From assembly GCF_004135285.1 (NCBI RefSeq), contig NZ_CP035494.1:1364001-1428000 (forward strand): a stretch of DNA of 64,000 nucleotides. Reading direction: 5' to 3'. The notes beneath the pieces were generated by a model. The model worked only from the letters and a program-made list of their open reading frames with translations, had not been told where the DNA came from and did no database searches. Shown one piece after another: positions 63,910-64,000 of this stretch (position 1 is its first letter; each line of letters opens with the position of its first letter). The translations under genes were made by a program, and so were the position numbers. This DNA comes from Microbacterium protaetiae. GTDB lineage: Bacteria > Actinomycetota > Actinomycetes > Actinomycetales > Microbacteriaceae.

Positions 63910-64000
63910 ATGGCACAGCAGGAGATCCCAGACGTACCCATCTGGGCGACCGTGGTGCACCTGCTCGAGGCCGATGAGCGCATCACGCCGCAGATGTGGG
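63910..64000 (+). CDS. dnaA: Chromosomal replication initiator DnaA, 5' end only
   Basis: The first 30 codons read MAQQEIPDVPIWATVVHLLE, then ADERITPQMW, matching the start of domain I of actinobacterial DnaA. Its identity is supported by position opposite rpmH and by the DnaA boxes upstream. GGGGGG just before the ATG may act as ribosome site. The rest lies outside the window. Confidence 0.88.
   Translation, partial: MAQQEIPDVPIWATVVHLLEADERITPQMW

Overview
The window is high-GC actinobacterial chromosome and looks like the dnaA-proximal region of a Microbacteriaceae genome, most likely Microbacterium or a close relative. The reasons are the gene order at the right end (rpmH-rnpA-yidD-yidC-jag-rsmG-parS cluster-parA-parB beside dnaA, with trxA-trxB-murJ-DUF6049 and cca next to them), GTG starts with GTGA/ATGA overlaps, leaderless TANNNT-N6/7-start promoters, and a dnaB-rplI-rpsR-ssb-rpsF block. 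The assignment rests on gene content, because no rRNA or tRNA gene was found.

Layout. 1-8.9 kb: an inositol-type catabolic locus. It holds iolD (cut by the window edge), two TIM-barrel isomerase/dehydratase genes, three Gfo/Idh/MocA dehydrogenases including iolG, a LacI-family repressor and a sugar-porter MFS transporter. A strong promoter with a double TGGACCGGTCCA operator drives the catabolic genes. 9-11 kb: an exported esterase and a DoxX protein, divergent from a TetR regulator that appears to be leaderless. 11.1-18.7 kb: replicative helicase dnaB interrupted by a 399-residue intein in its Walker A loop, a DnaA-box-like cluster upstream, a ParA/MinD-like ATPase, a 1-kb array of 12 hairpin repeats, and rplI/rpsR/ssb/rpsF. 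18.7-23.1 kb: a cation-efflux gene remnant, a frameshifted hypothetical gene, a membrane protein, a TMEM175-type channel and a cysteine desulfhydrase-like PLP enzyme.

23.1-28.9 kb: a visibly more A/T-rich accessory block. It has a PadR regulator between two membrane-anchored proteins that share an apparently identical 348-bp segment, followed by a tightly overlapping operon for a small secreted protein, a lipoprotein, a MacA-like lipoprotein and an ABC ATPase/FtsX-type permease pair. This is the best candidate here for an undescribed system. 29-37.4 kb: a dipeptide/oligopeptide ABC importer and a polar amino-acid ABC importer. 37.6-43.7 kb: an ABC-2 exporter, a two-component system and a PadR/HAAS-domain pair. 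44-57.8 kb: cca, a methyltransferase, DUF6049, murJ, trxB/trxA (behind a sigma-R-like promoter), an APC permease, parB and parA. 57.8-60.5 kb: no convincing gene, but 11 intact and 2 degenerate parS sites, several on a regular period of about 150 bp. 60.5-64 kb: rsmG, jag, yidC, yidD, rnpA, rpmH and the first 30 codons of dnaA, with two consensus DnaA boxes before dnaA.

The window is unusually rich in short structured repeats between genes: the 12-copy hairpin array, two opposed 20-bp arrays, three 104-bp inverted-repeat elements, two 84-bp double-palindrome elements and an 88-bp hairpin. These are described separately below. All coordinates, motifs and repeat counts were read by eye. No database search was run, so family names rest on recognised motifs and gene order.
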